Positions 22,501 to 36,790 of a DNA stretch of 64,000 bases are shown in pieces (the stretch's first letter is position 1; each line of letters opens with the position of its first letter). Below the pieces are notes generated by a model. The model made no database searches. It saw nothing but the letters and a program-made list of their open reading frames with translations, and was not told the DNA's origin. The position numbers and the translations under genes are program-made. Origin of the DNA: Balaenoptera acutorostrata (lineage: Eukaryota > Chordata > Mammalia > Artiodactyla > Balaenopteridae); the NCBI RefSeq assembly GCF_949987535.1, contig NC_080075.1, positions 6,618,606-6,682,605 on the forward strand, in the 5' to 3' direction.

Positions 22501-23091
22501 TTACTGTGAAAAACACCAGCTTTCAAAAAGACAGTGCCACGCATTGGTCCCTTCCCCAGTTGTGATGGATTTCAAGTCATTATCAAGGTCAGGGTAAATG
22601 GTAATGAATTCTGAAACAACGGAGGAATGATTTGCCTGCTTTCCCAAATGCTCAAAGGCTTAAGAGAGCCTTAAATCAGGGCAGATCCTCCAACTGGAAT
22701 TTAATTAAAGAGAGGCCCTGGCTTTCCTGGTGCTCATCCTCTTGCTGCAGGGGGAGCTGCCTTCGGAGCTGCAGGAGCCCAGCGTGGGAAAGACCATCCA
22801 GACGCTGGGAGAACTAGACTGAAAATAGACACACGCCAGCCAGTGGCCTCTGGACACATCCTGTGTCTGCCAGTCTGCCGTGTATCCTCCTTCTATGCGG
22901 TTCCAAATAGAGAACCGACCACAGGTGCCGTCCACCCCGGCTCCGCCGTGCAGGGCTGCGTGGAGCCCCTACTTGACGGTCAAGTCTCTTCTGGCTTCCC
23001 TGGGGGCGCCCAGCACACACAGATGCTGCTGGTTTAAGCCCGGGCAGGGCAGAAAGCTGGGCCATGGGTCCCAGGAAGAGGGGCAGTTGGG

Positions 23092-23281
23092 CTTTATTGT
23101 TTTTATTTATTTATTTGGTCGCACCAGGTCTTAGTTGCGGCAGGCGGGCTCCTTAGTTGTGGCATGGGAACTCTTAGTTGCGGCATGCACGTGTGATCTA
23201 GTTCCCTGACCAGGGATCGAACCCGGGTCCCCTGCATTGGGAGCGTGGAGTCTCCTCCACTGCGCCACCAGGGAAGTCCCA
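23092..23281 (-). mobile_element. tRNA-derived SINE (reverse)
   Basis: CHR-family SINE of about 190 nt ending CGCCACCAGGGAAGTCCC. The duplication GCAGTTGGG is at 23083-23091 and 23282-23290. It abuts an L1 3' end in the same orientation. Confidence 0.88.
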
Positions 23282-23292
23282 GCAGTTGGGTA

Positions 23293-23510
23293 TTTTTTTT
23301 TTTTTTTAACATCTTTATTGGAGTATAATTGCTTCACAATGTTGTGTTAGTTTCTGCTGTATAACAAAGTGAATTAGCTATATGTATACATATATATCCC
23401 CATATCCCCTCCCTCTTGCGTCTCCCTCCCACCCTCCCTATCCCACCCCTCTAGGTGGTCGCAAAGCACCGAGGTGATCTCCCCGTGCTATGCAGAGCCG
23501 ATGGGTGTTA
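23293..23510 (-). mobile_element. L1 3' end (reverse)
   Basis: Reverse-oriented L1 3' terminus with poly(A) at the left (TTTTTTTAACATCTTTATTG, then CCCTCCCTCTTGCGTCTCC). The right limit, near the GCAGAGCCGATGG sequence, is approximate. Confidence 0.8.
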
Positions 23511-23595
23511 TTGCCTCAGTGCCTGGAATTTAGCTCCTATTTATGCAAACGGTCAAGAGAAAGCCTAACTAGGAGACTCAAGTGACAAAAGGAGG

Positions 23596-24035
23596 CACTG
23601 AATCTACCAATAAAATAATATTTGTATTAAATTCTTTGAGCCTGAGACATGATTAAATGAAGATTGTACCAACACATTGCTAAGGGGACAGTTGGAGACT
23701 CAGGTAGACAACTAAGTTACTCACAGGAAGATCCAACTGGATTATTAAACTCAAGATGCCTTCAGTCTCTCCTCAACACAATAGGAAGAGGGACTTTTTC
23801 GACTACCTAAAATATATCCCAGAGTACTTAGAAAACAGTGTCCTGATATTTTACAGGAATCATACTGTTTACTGTCTTCCAGGGTGCCTAGAAAAACCTC
23901 TTCAATGGATAGTTTGTCCTTGTCAAAAACCTTTGTTCTGTTTCCCTAGGAGACTAATATCTTGAGGTCATTTTAAAAGACCTGATCATCAAAATTGTTA
24001 ATAAAATGTTCTAAAGCTTAAAAAAAAAAAAAAAA
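23596..24035 (+). pseudogene. Candidate processed retrocopy of an unidentified mRNA 3' end
   Basis: About 420 nt of unique-looking sequence ends with an AATAAA signal (23999-24004), then 14 nt later a pure poly(A) run (24020-24039). AAAAGGAGG occurs at 23587-23595 and again at 24036-24044 as a candidate target-site duplication. This is the layout of a 5'-truncated retrocopied 3' UTR on the plus strand, opposite to NPAS2. It has a 69-codon open frame (23756-23965) that I do not recognise and do not regard as a gene. The parent transcript is unknown; it could also be an unfamiliar repeat family. Confidence 0.5.
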
Positions 24036-24199
24036 AAAAGGAGGGAACTTCAAAAGGCAGGGCGGGTAAGGGTAGGGGCCCAACAAGCTGAGAGTGTCTT
24101 GCCCAGTCCTTCAGACACTGAAGGTAGTTCTACACCCAGGGTGGCCTTTCCCCCTTGGAAGAGTCAGAAGCAGCCAACAGCTTGAAGTAGCCGTGCTTC

Positions 24200-24355
24200 T
24201 CACATTTCACGGGCCCCCGGAGCGCTAGGGGATCCTGTTAAAATGGATGCTCTGATTCCATAGGCCTGGCGGCAGGGGACCTGAGGATCTATACGTCTAA
24301 CAAACTCCTTTTGACACCCACGCTCTGCTCGAGGACCACCTTTGAGAAGCAAGGG
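24200..24355 (+). mobile_element. MER5-type fragment
   Basis: GGATCCTGTTAAAATGGATG, TGAGGATCTATACGTCTAAC and ACCACCTTTGAGAAGCAAGG resemble a diverged MER5-type element, just right of the candidate retrocopy. Confidence 0.45.
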
Positions 24356-25222
24356 GTTAACGTTTTCAAGGTGAGGCTTAACACCTAAGAGCGGCTCCTG
24401 ATGGAACTCACGCCTGTTCTTGTGTCAACGAGATTACCATGGGTCCGACAGACGGGCATCTGGCAAAATGCAGTGTTGGTGGTCAAGCCGTGTAGCAGGA
24501 GCCTTAGGTCAGTATTACTACAAATGTTCCTAACTCAAAGGTAGAACCTGGCACCAAAAATATGGCTTTAAATGGTGAATTCTTGACCCCTCTTGCTAAG
24601 TGAGAGCCCAGATGTGCTTGTGGTTTCCCCTCCGTCACACCATGAGCCTCGCCCCCCATCCCTTCGCCAGTGTGTTCCCCTGGTCTGTGGCAGAGCGCCT
24701 TTCCTGACCCCGTCCCCCAGCGGGGTGAGGGACCCTCCTCTGAGCCCCTCGATACCCTGTGCACAGCCCCTTCCAGACACCAACATCCCATCAAGTCACT
24801 GTGCTTTTCCATCAAACCTTGCTCCTGCAGGGCAGCAAGGAGATTCCTGTCATCTTTCTGTTGTGGGCCTCGCTCAGTATCTGACCTGTTGCTTGTGACC
24901 CACACGTGTCTGCTGACTAAAGAAGAGTTAAGCGAATTTGGTATTTTATCTTTGAAACGTATTGAATAACTTAGAAAAAAACACGGCGCGGCATCCCCTT
25001 AGTTTCTTAAGATCAAACAGCTTGCGTATCTCAGGGGTGCTGGGAAGGGGCTGGAGGTGGAAGCAGACAGACCAAAGTCAATTCCAGGCGAAAGCAAAAC
25101 ATGGGGAAATCCAGACAGGGACCTCCACCTACTCCTAGATCATCTCCGAGAAGACAAAGTCCTCCACCTCAGAAGAAACCAAGTAATAAGTTGACTTCCA
25201 AAGCCTAAGAGTCCTGCTGTCA

Positions 25223-27107
<1,885 letters not shown>

Positions 27108-27179
27108 TCAGCCCTGGCTGGTGCAGAGCCAAGCCCCCACTGGGCACTAACTGAGAGGCCTCAGGTCCATCAGCTACCT

Positions 27180-27295
27180 CATTTTCACGGCGACTCGGGG
27201 ACCTAGGTGCTACTCTCATCCCCACTGCACAGGAAACCGAGGCTCAGGCTGGGAAGCAACTCACACAGGCCAAACAGAGCTGGAGTTCGAGTGAG
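27180..27295 (-). mobile_element. MIR-type SINE fragment (reverse)
   Basis: CACTGCACAGGAAACCGAGG, GGGAAGCAACTCACACAGGC and AGCTGGAGTTCGAGTG resemble a MIR core read in reverse. It starts about 100 nt upstream of the w5 acceptor. Confidence 0.5.
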
Positions 27296-28149
27296 CGGCA
27301 CGGTGCTCTGCCCCCGACCCCCCGCCACAGTCCTACAGCCACGGCGGTTACGGAGCCGGGAAGAATTCTCTGCCAGCTGAGCAGCCGGCCCCATGCTGCA
27401 GCAGGGCCTGGATGAGCACATCAGCCAGGGGCCTGAAGGACGAGCTGCATCGTCAGGCGGTGCTTCTGATACTGATGGGCTCAGGGGAAGTCGCGGGTCT
27501 TGACACACGGTGACCCCGCCTCTGCCCCTGGCCCTGGAGCGGCCCACTTGGGATTCAAGGGCTTCTGTCCTGAAACCCCCCATCTACCCACCCCCCCGGG
27601 AGCCCACGCTGATGCAGGGGCTTGACTGAGGAGATGGACTCAGGATTCAGGGTGGCCCCAACAGGTATGCAGTGTCCACAACAAAACTCGCCGCACAGGT
27701 GACAAAACCTGCTCACTGTGTCTTATGTATTCTTCCAAGTCTGGGAAGCTGTGACTTCCCTTATTCTACAAATGAGGATGCTGAGGTCCAGGAAGCTTGT
27801 GTATATGAACCGAGGTGACTCAGAGTGGAAATGATGCAGCCGGGCCTCCACCCAGGTCTTGGGACTCCCAAGGGGGGGCTGTTCTGGGCTCCTGCCTACC
27901 ATGATGCTGAGACCAGGCCCCCAGGGACCTGGGGGAAGTACCACTTGGCATTAGCAGCAGTTTCCCTGGGAGCCGAACACCTGTCTTCATGGTGCCTGTG
28001 AAACACTGCTTTACCTTCCAGGCCAGAGAAATATTCTGCTATTTTAGGGGGAGTTTGCTAGGTGGGAAAAAGAGCCCTGTTCAATATGAGAAAACTCACT
28101 GAGTTCTCTCCAGATTCCCCAGAACTTTCGACATGATTGCCCCCATCCC

Positions 28150-28255
28150 AGGTCAGCTAATTCAGAAACTCGGGGTGAAGCCCAGGTATCGGCACTTTTA
28201 AAAGCCCCCCAGATTTACTAACGTGCAGCCAGGGTTGAGGATTATTATTCGAGAT
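28150..28255 (+). mobile_element. MER5A-type fragment
   Basis: TAATTCAGAAACTCGGGG, GGTATCGGCACTTTTAAAAG and GCAGCCAGGGTTGAGGATTA match the 3' half of MER5A. Confidence 0.65.
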
Positions 28256-29751
28256 AAACTATACTACCGCTTTCTTTTTAAAATGTATTTGATTATATCC
28301 TGTACGTTTCTGAACTTGTAGATTAAGACAGAGTTATGTTTTCCAATCTGAGAACATATAAAGCGTCAGAAAACTAACTGCGTTCTAAAATGAAATCTGC
28401 GCAACTCTCTTTGGATTTTGGCTTTCCAGTAATCTTTTGTTTTCTATGTTTACAGGTTTCTAAGTGATTCTATCTATAATGGGTCTTCTATCTATAGTGG
28501 TCTTCTACCCACTAACATGAATAAATTCTTTTTACCAAACATAGTCTCTGAATGCATTCCCATAAATACTAATAAAGGTTTCCAAACATGAATATAAAGT
28601 GGGTAAAATAAAAAACCGTGGGCCCGAGAGAGTTTACATCTGTCAGTTGTTGGCTTCAACAGATTAATTTGTAGGGCGAGCCAAGGAAGTCATCAAGGGA
28701 AAGGAAAATAAGTCCACATAAGGGAAGGGCCTGCAGATGTGAACATCTGCGTAATAAAAAGAAAGACATTTAAAATACCCCAGATGTGAAAATATCCTCT
28801 CTGCTTGGATCTAACAGACATCTCCCGCCAGAAAACAACCTAATAAAATTCTTTCAGGATAGCAAGGCCTTCCAAGTGAATATCTGAGGACTTCCCAGGA
28901 ATTTAAGAGAACGTCTCTTTAATCTGTCTCTAAACCATGAGCTGGTTTGATCCTTTCGGCTGCTAAATTCACGTGCTCTGTCAGTAAGCGCCTTCCTCAG
29001 TGATTTACAGTGAAGAGGACAAGGTTGGAAACACCAGCCCCTGACCACTTCTTCAAGGGGCAGAGCCTCAGATCACGGAAATTAAGTGGATGTTTTGCAG
29101 ACCTTGCCATTGGCCTGGGTGTCTCCCAAGGTGGTTTTACCAGTCCTTTTATAACTTCAAAGGCTTTAAAGATGGAAATGTACCCAGGAGGGAAATTTCA
29201 TGATTGCTTATAGTCTGCACTTGATAAGCCAGATACTTAACAGAGGGGCCTGGAACTGAGCAAATTCCTTCTAAACAAGCTTCTCCCTCCACAAAACCTG
29301 AAGCAGATGAAGGCTTGATCAAAGGCGAATGTGAATCAAAGCTGAAGGTTGTAACAGAGGGCAAGGGGAAAACCTTGGGGGAAAACCAGGGGGAAGAGGA
29401 CACTTTCAACCTTTGGCCAGTTGCGTCTGAAATGACTTGTTCTCTCAGCAGGAGCCTTCTCACAAATTCTAGAGTCAATGAGAGCAGGCTGTGCCCTGGG
29501 ACCTCCTGGTAATAGGGAACACTTAGAGTAACTTCTCTGGCACTTCTTATCCCAAGGTGGTTTAAAAACATTAATTAAGGATTTAATTAGTTGTTTCGAT
29601 TTAAGTCATAGAAAAAAATAGATCTAATTACAACTGGCCTCCCTAGCCTCTCAGAAGGATTAGCCACTCATTGCAGCATAGCCCCATCTTATCAGATCTC
29701 TGACTGCTTCCAGACTTTTCCTTTCCCCGCCACCCAACAGGCATGTGTGTG

Positions 29752-29778
29752 CACACGTGCGCACACACACACACACCG
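29752..29778. repeat. (CA)n microsatellite
   Basis: Short CA repeat with GTGC interruptions in the w4-w5 intron. Confidence 0.9.
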
Positions 29779-29975
29779 CCTCACAACCAACAAAAGTGAT
29801 GAATGCTTGCTACTGATACACTCCCCATCCCCGCCCCCCAGAGTTACTCAAAAGTGATCTGAGCACAGCCTAGTGAATCACTACAGTGCGGCCTCACTGT
29901 TTTGTTTGAGGTGTAACAATAACATAACAATATTTTACAACATTTATATCTTGTGTAATTATAAAACCCAATATA

Positions 29976-30286
29976 GGGGCTTCCCTGGTGGTGCAGTGGT
30001 TGAGAATCCGCCTGCCAATGCAGGGGACACGGGTTCGAGCCCTGGTCTGGGAAGATCTCACATGCCGCGGAGCAACTGGGCCCGCGAGCCACAATTACTG
30101 AGCCTGCGCGTCTGGAGCCTGTGCTCCGCAACAAGAGAGGCCGCGACAGTGAGAGGCCCGCGCACCGCGATGAAGAGTGGCCCCCGCTTGCCACAACTAG
30201 AGAAAGCCCTCGCACAGAAACGAAGATCCAATACAGCCAAAAATAAATAAATTAAAATGGTGCTAATATAAAACAACAACAACAAC
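29976..30286 (+). mobile_element. CHR-2-type SINE with (AAC)n tail
   Basis: Full-length CHR-2 copy, ending in AAATAAATAAATTAAAATGG and an AAC-rich tail. The 11-bp target-site duplication AACCCAATATA is at 29965-29975 and 30287-30297. It lies in the intron between w4 and w5. Confidence 0.93.
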
Positions 30287-33200
30287 AACCCAATATACTA
30301 TCAAAGATAAGTAATTTTGTGGTTATTTGTCATGCAAAAGGATCCAGTATTTGTTTGCATCCCATTAATACAAATAATGAAATACGATCTGTTTTAAACT
30401 GTAATAAACTGATTTATCGTGCGGGGACCGCAATATACTAGAGATATATTTAATTGTTACCTCTGCCCTCCTCAAACACGTATTAGGACACAATCCCCAG
30501 AATAAGTATTTAACTTTGCATCAGATGTAAAGGAGACTCTGGGTGCCGTAATTAGATTATTTCGAGGCAGACAGAGCGCCGTTATTCCCAACTGATTTAG
30601 TATGTTCTGGAATGGAGAAAATGTTCACCAAACTATACTTTTTAGTGATTTACATGTACATTTTACAGGGGACATGTTCTGTGTATAGTGAATAAATAGC
30701 TTTTATAGTATCCAAAAGAAGAAGTGACCTTGTCTTGCCCAAAGCTAAAGAGCTAGCCTTCTCCGCGCAGCAATGGGGGCGAGGCTTCTGTCTCCAGCTC
30801 TGAGTGGGCATCTTACCCACAGCAGGCGTCCAACATGTGTTTACTGAATGATGCTCTCACGAGGTGACCTTCCACCTCACAGCTTAAAGCCTAGTTCGGG
30901 AAGAGACCTTCTGATCCTCACCAGCAACCAACGCGCAGACCTTAAGACCCCAAGGTGGCTTCCCTTCCACAGCCCAGCCTGGTACTGCCGGTGGCTGGCG
31001 CACTGTGGGAGGGTGGCCCACGGACACGGTTCTGGTTCCACTGAGGCTCAGGCTGACTCACTGCCCTCTGATGCATTAACCCCGGTCAGAAGGACACCTG
31101 GGCGAGATGAGCTGCGAACCAGCTGCGAACCAGCACGCGGCCATCACCACTCGGTGGAAAACAGTCAAGCGCCCGTCGTGGGCCTCGTGCTTGGAGAGAT
31201 GCAGGATGTGAAAAGGGTCTACGGGGTTATGGATTCCCTTCTTTACTCCCAGATCGTTCATCACTGAAGCCTCTGATTTCGGAGATCCCCAAAGAACTTT
31301 GCCTTGGGCTGGCATTCTTAGGATTCCAAAAGCAAGCGATCCCAAAGGTTCTCTGGAGAATAAGAAGGATGAGGTCTGTCTCACCTGGCACCCGGGGCTG
31401 GCTTCCAAGTCTGCCTGATGACAGAGGTGAGCTCCCAAATCACTCATGATGAGGAGATAAGGATACCATGGGGGCAGGGAGACCCCAGGGGGTATGAGAA
31501 CGTGCTTCCAAAGGGACAGGAGAGATGGAGGGAGAGGCAGGGATGGTGACAGGGAAGGTCAGCCAACAGCACAGACTGGGAATAAATGGAGAAAGAGGTA
31601 ACTTTTTCTCCTCAGCATCGGTTCAGCCGTCAGGCCCACACAATGGAGTGTTCTGATCAGAGGTGGCCTGCTGATAAATTCGTCGCAACAGCTATAGGAA
31701 AACACACTAATAGTCCACAAGGAGAGTGACAAATAGCTTTCTCTGCACTTCTTGGAACAAACGAAAAACAAATCTGGTAGGTGTCTGGGAAGACGTGAAA
31801 CAGTCGATGAGGAGGTTTGTTAAAGGAGGAATAAAGTCCCTGAATTTCATTTGTGATAAATGTCCAAAGTGTTTGGGATGGAGTGTTAGAATGTGGAGGG
31901 AAAAGTTAATTTTCTGCACCTTCGTGAGAAATCATCTCTCGCTAATTACGCACTCTCTCCAGACTCTTTTTCTCTCTCTTCACAGTATCCTTCCCCCAGT
32001 GTGTTGTGAAAAGCCAGCCAGGTGACCGGGCTCTTAGGAGAGTGGCAGCAAAATAATCCCGTGCAGTTTTTAGCCTGGGCCACCACCCAACTTGCTGGGG
32101 TAATACACGGTTCTTCTTTTCTTTCTGCCAGTTCTGTTTGGCATTTGGAAAAAAACAATGTCGGAGAAAGGCTGAGAGCCACACGGGGGAGCTGGGGGTT
32201 TGCAATGTGCTGGACTGAAAAAAAAAAAAAAATCACCCTAATGGAAAAATACATGTCTTACTTGAATTTCTTCTTTCCCCTGGCATTCGTCAATTAAAAT
32301 GAGTATTTGTCGGGGCCAGAAGCTTGTGAGGGCACAGATAAGATCTCCCCCAGCTGGTCGGTGCCCACAGGGCCTGATTACTGGCTGCTCAGGAGAGTGA
32401 ACTTCCTACAGGCCCTCGTCCCCTCCTCCAAGTGGATATCTTGTGCACATTTTTATCACAATTATCGGACAACCCGGACAAAAGTTCCCTGCTCCCGGGC
32501 TGAAACAAGCAGAAAGATGGGGATGATAAAGGTCTGACCATTCCTCACCACTCCATTTTAATAGATGCTCATGCGGGACGATGCCCTTGGGTAACAATTT
32601 GTTCTAGATCGTGATTCCTTTGCAATCTAATCTGGCAGCGATGACCGTTGCTGGAGAAGGACGCCGTGCATCGCTGTCTGGGTGGCAGGGACACTCCGCT
32701 TCTTCCTCTTGGGGGCCTGGGACAGACAGATCAGACTTCCCTCCGTGAAGCTGTCCTTCTGTGCGAAACTCACGTCCCCACTCCCAGCGAGGTCTGGTGG
32801 GCGTGCCGTTGGTTCCCTTCACTGAGACGTCTCAATTAGTTCAGCTCAGGAAAAAAACCCAAAAACCCCAAAGCCGTAAAGTGAGGCAGCCTACAGAAAT
32901 CCCACAGAACATACGGCATCAAGTGTTGAAAGCTGGAAAGCGTCCACTTCTGCCAGCATTTCAAATCTGGTTGCGTGGTTAGAGGTGAGGAGGTAAAATG
33001 AGGGCAGGGAAACTTTTAGCCTCTGGCGTGTGGTTTCTGGAAAGCCCAGAGCGGAATGTTTGCTGAGGGTGGCCTATCTGGAAGCACACCAGCCACTGTT
33101 GAAATACTGCTTTCTGGATTTCAGTCAGATGCGCACTTCAATCCAAGTCTGGGGGCGGAGGTCGGCTCACAGAGAGGACAGTCTGCTTCCAGACGCCAAG

Positions 33201-34670
33201 TTCTTTGAGGAACGGGGGGACCTGCTTCTTAGGACCCCTTCAAGCTGTCCCTTCTTAGGACTGTTCATTATGCCTTTGAATATCATCTGGACGGTTCCTT
33301 CCCAATCAGACTGTAGGGCTGGGGCTACCTGACTTGGGTTGGGGGTGTATTTATTCGAAAGCTTAAAAAAAAAAAATCTGTTAGCAGACAAACATAGCCC
33401 CAAATAAAGTAATTTTGTTTCAACTCTATTCTGGAAACAGTGGGCAGACCAGAGGTGGCTCGGGGGCTGCTCTGACCAGTGGTCCACCCCGGGGCTCCAG
33501 GCCACATGGCTGGGGTCAGAGTGGGCTTTTTATGGGGACAGGATGAGACATGTGATTCTACATCCCAGCTTAGATTCCTACAGGAAGCTTCTCACAGAGC
33601 AGGATAGAAACTGTCCCGAAGTGAAACAATTCGAAGAAAACTACTATCTCATCCCATTTCCTGACACATACATCTGCACGCTGATTAAAAATCTAGGTTA
33701 AAGATGGGAAGTCCTGTCTGCCCTCCCTTCCCCTAGAACATCTGTGGCAAATGATGGAGTCCTAAGGAGTGACCAAGACGTGAGGATACGGATGCAGGGA
33801 CATTCCATTTTGCTCAAGTATTCAGGCAATGGTTGGTGCGTTTGTCCCAGTGCCCAGGAGTGGTGGTGGGCGGGGGGGAGGTAAGGTGGCACAATTGATG
33901 GGTGAATCTGGAAACATCCAATTAGAGGGTTTAAGCCCGTCAACAAGGGCAAAGTTGCTTTGTCCTCCCCTGCCCCGGCCTCCCAGGGTCATAGGGCCAG
34001 ACGGATCTGAGCAGGTGACGCCGATGGCATCTTCATCTACGTGGTGTAAGCGTCTCCTATCTGGCTCCGTCCCACCCTCTCTTCCCTGCCCTGCAGCCGA
34101 CACATTTCACTTGGGGCCTTTCGGCTTACGGCCCAGGGGGTCCCGTGGATGTAAGTTTGGGGTAGCAGCTAGCACCTATCAGCCTGGGGTCCATCTATCC
34201 ATCAGATGGGTTGGTGAGATGAGCTCTAGGCTGGGAGAGGGTGTCAAGGACAGTTCTGGCGGGGGGGGCTCCCGAGTGAGGGGCCTGGGAAAGACACCAG
34301 GAAGGGGGCCACTGGCCTCCCAGCACCCCGAGACCCCAGGTGGGAGGGGGTCAGTGGGGAGTGAGTGGAGGCCAGGGGTCAACTTCTCCGACCACTCAGC
34401 ACTGCTCCAGAGGCCTGCCTGTGCAGACAGCTCACAGGGCAGCAGAAGGTAACACTCCAGTTTACCCAGCATGTACGAAAGTGGATTTCATCTTCACGTT
34501 GGATTTAGGGACACAGAAGTGGCGGAAGCCCTCCAGGAAGGTGCTGGCCCTTCCCTGGAGTGTGCTCTGGGCTCAGTCAAGGCTCAGTCTTATTAGTCAA
34601 CTAATAAGAACCTGCTGTATAAAAAATAAATAAAATTCAAAAATTCAAAAAAAAAAAGGAATGATGCCAT

Positions 34671-35629
34671 GTATCTGGAGAAAACTATAATTTGAAAAGA
34701 TACATGCACCCCAATTTCATAGCAGCACTATTTACAATAGCCAGGACATGGAAGCAACCTAAATGTCCATTGACAGATGACTAGATAACAAAGATGTGGT
34801 ATATTTATACAATGGAATATTACTCAGCCATAAAAAAGAATGAAATAATGCCATTTGCAGCAACATGGATGGACCTAGAGATTCTCATACTGAGTGAAGT
34901 CAAACAGAGAAAGACAAATATCATATGATATCACTTATATGTGGAATCTAAAAAAAAAAGATACAAATGAACTTATTTACAAAACAGAAACAGACTCACA
35001 GACATAGCAAACAAACTTATGGTTACCAAAGAGGAAAGGGGGAGGGGGAGGGATAAATTAGGAGATCGGGATTAATAGATACACACTACTGTATGTAAAA
35101 TAGATAATCAACCAGGACCTACTGTACAGCACAGAGAACTATACTCAATATTTTGTAATAACCTATAAGAGAAAAGAATCTGAAAAATATATATATTCAT
35201 ATATATACACATATATACATATCTGTGTATATATACATATATATATATAACTGAGGGGCTTTCCTGGTGGCGCAGTGGTTGAGAGTCTCCCTGCCAATGC
35301 AGGGGACACGGGTTCGGGCCCTGGTCTGGGAGGATCCCACATGCCGCGGAGCAACTGGGCCCGTGAGCCACAACTACTGAGCCTGCGCGTCTGGAGCCTG
35401 TGCCCCGCAACGGGAGGGGCCGCGATAGTGAGAGGCCCGTGCACCGCGATGAAGAGTGGCCCCCGCTCGCCACAACTAGAGAAAGCCCTCGCACAGAAAC
35501 GAAGACCCAACACAGCCAAAAATAAATAAATTAATTAATTAAAGAAAAACTGAATCACTGTGCTGTACACCTGAAACTAACACAACATTGTAAATCAACT
35601 ATACTTCAATTAAAGAAAAAAAAAAAGAT
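34671..35629 (+). mobile_element. L1 3' end, 5'-truncated, carrying a nested SINE
   Basis: L1 ORF2 end and 3' UTR, interrupted by a CHR-2 SINE at 35255-35547. Target duplication GGAATGATGCCAT / GGGATGATGCCAT is at 34658-34670 and 35630-35642. A second, very short L1 tail appears to lie just before it (about 34600-34657). Confidence 0.88.
35255..35547 (+). mobile_element. CHR-2-type SINE nested in L1
   Basis: Full-length CHR-2 copy inserted into the 3' end of an older L1 fragment (34671-35629), next to an AT microsatellite. A short duplication, AACTGA (35249-35254, 35548-35553), flanks it. L1 3' sequence resumes directly after its tail. Confidence 0.92.
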
Positions 35630-36345
35630 GGGATGATGCCATTAACACCATCTCATGAGATTGCCTCCAGAATTCAATGAGACGACCGGTGTCAGGACTG
35701 AGCCCAGGGCCTGGTACTGAGGAAACACTCCTAAGGTGAGCTACTTTTATGATCCCATCTTTCCATGTTTATTGAGAAATAAACCTACAGAATCAAATCT
35801 GAATGATTTCTTATGTTAAACCTTACTTTAGCAGCCAAAAATGGTTGAATGTTGGTGACTTCATAGGGTTCCATCTTAGAAATTCATTTGTCTGACATTT
35901 TTTGCTGTTCTAATCCAAGTGAGAACTATATTTCAGTTTTTCCACAATTACATTTGGAGACTCTTGTCTCAAGAAAGCTCCCCTAACTTTGGTTTGTTTA
36001 GCAGGCTCTGCAAAGACACTCTGGTTTTAAACTCTTGGTTTTAAAATTTCCACTTTCAATGCTGTGTGTTTATAGCAGTAACAGTTCCCCCCACCAAAAA
36101 AAAAAAAATCACACATAACTTCCACACATTCTTTCAGGCAAACAAACATTGTCTCAACTTGAAGTGAAAATAAAGCCTTGCTGGTTAAAAAAAAAAAAGT
36201 CTCAGGTATGCACAATGAAGCCTGCCTATTTCCTTGAAATCCTCTAAAACGCGATAAAAGACAGGAAGCTTCAAAGCCACGTTCAGTAGCATCTTAATGA
36301 GAGTCGTGGAAATGTACATTCACAGGATAACGCTGCTCACCAGCC

Positions 36346-36401
36346 AATCACAACCCGGTACCCTACATTAAGTGCGTGTGCTGTTGTCATGGAGACACGT
36401 G
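36346..36401. promoter_or_regulatory. CCAAT, X-box and E-box cluster
   Basis: Within 56 bp: CCAAT (36346-36350), an RFX X-box-like GTTGTCATGGAGAC (36383-36396) and a canonical E-box CACGTG (36396-36401) sharing one base with the X-box. The surrounding sequence is not an obvious repeat. It is a candidate intronic enhancer or cryptic promoter; motif-based only. Confidence 0.4.
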
Positions 36402-36636
36402 GGAGCAGCATCCCATAATTCCCACAGTCTCGGCACTCTGGGGACCCTTCCTTGCATGCGGCCAACTGGGATAGGCTGCTACCCCAGCAGCTGGCATTAT
36501 GGCCACGGTACACATTTTAAGCAAATTCCAAACCACTGCTTATATTAATTCAAGGATAGAGGTGCCTGGTACCATAAAGCAAGAGGAGTGTCATTAAAAT
36601 TCCTATGGAATGCCACGTAGTATTACAATGGGGCAG

Positions 36637-36790
36637 TGTTTCTCAAAGTCCACGACCCTTTGCATCAGAACCCCAAGGTTCTTTTCCAACCGCTCAGTCC
36701 CAGCCGCGCCCTCAGGTGTGCTGAACTAGAATCTTCCAGGGGCATCTGAGAATCTGCATTGTAACAGGCTGCCTCACCCAGGGAACCACA
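36637..36790 (+). mobile_element. MER5-type fragment
   Basis: AGTGTTTCTCAAAGTCC, CTAGAATCTTCCAGGGGCAT and GAGAATCTGCATTGTAACAG have the layout of a MER5/MER58-type hAT miniature element. Confidence 0.5.
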
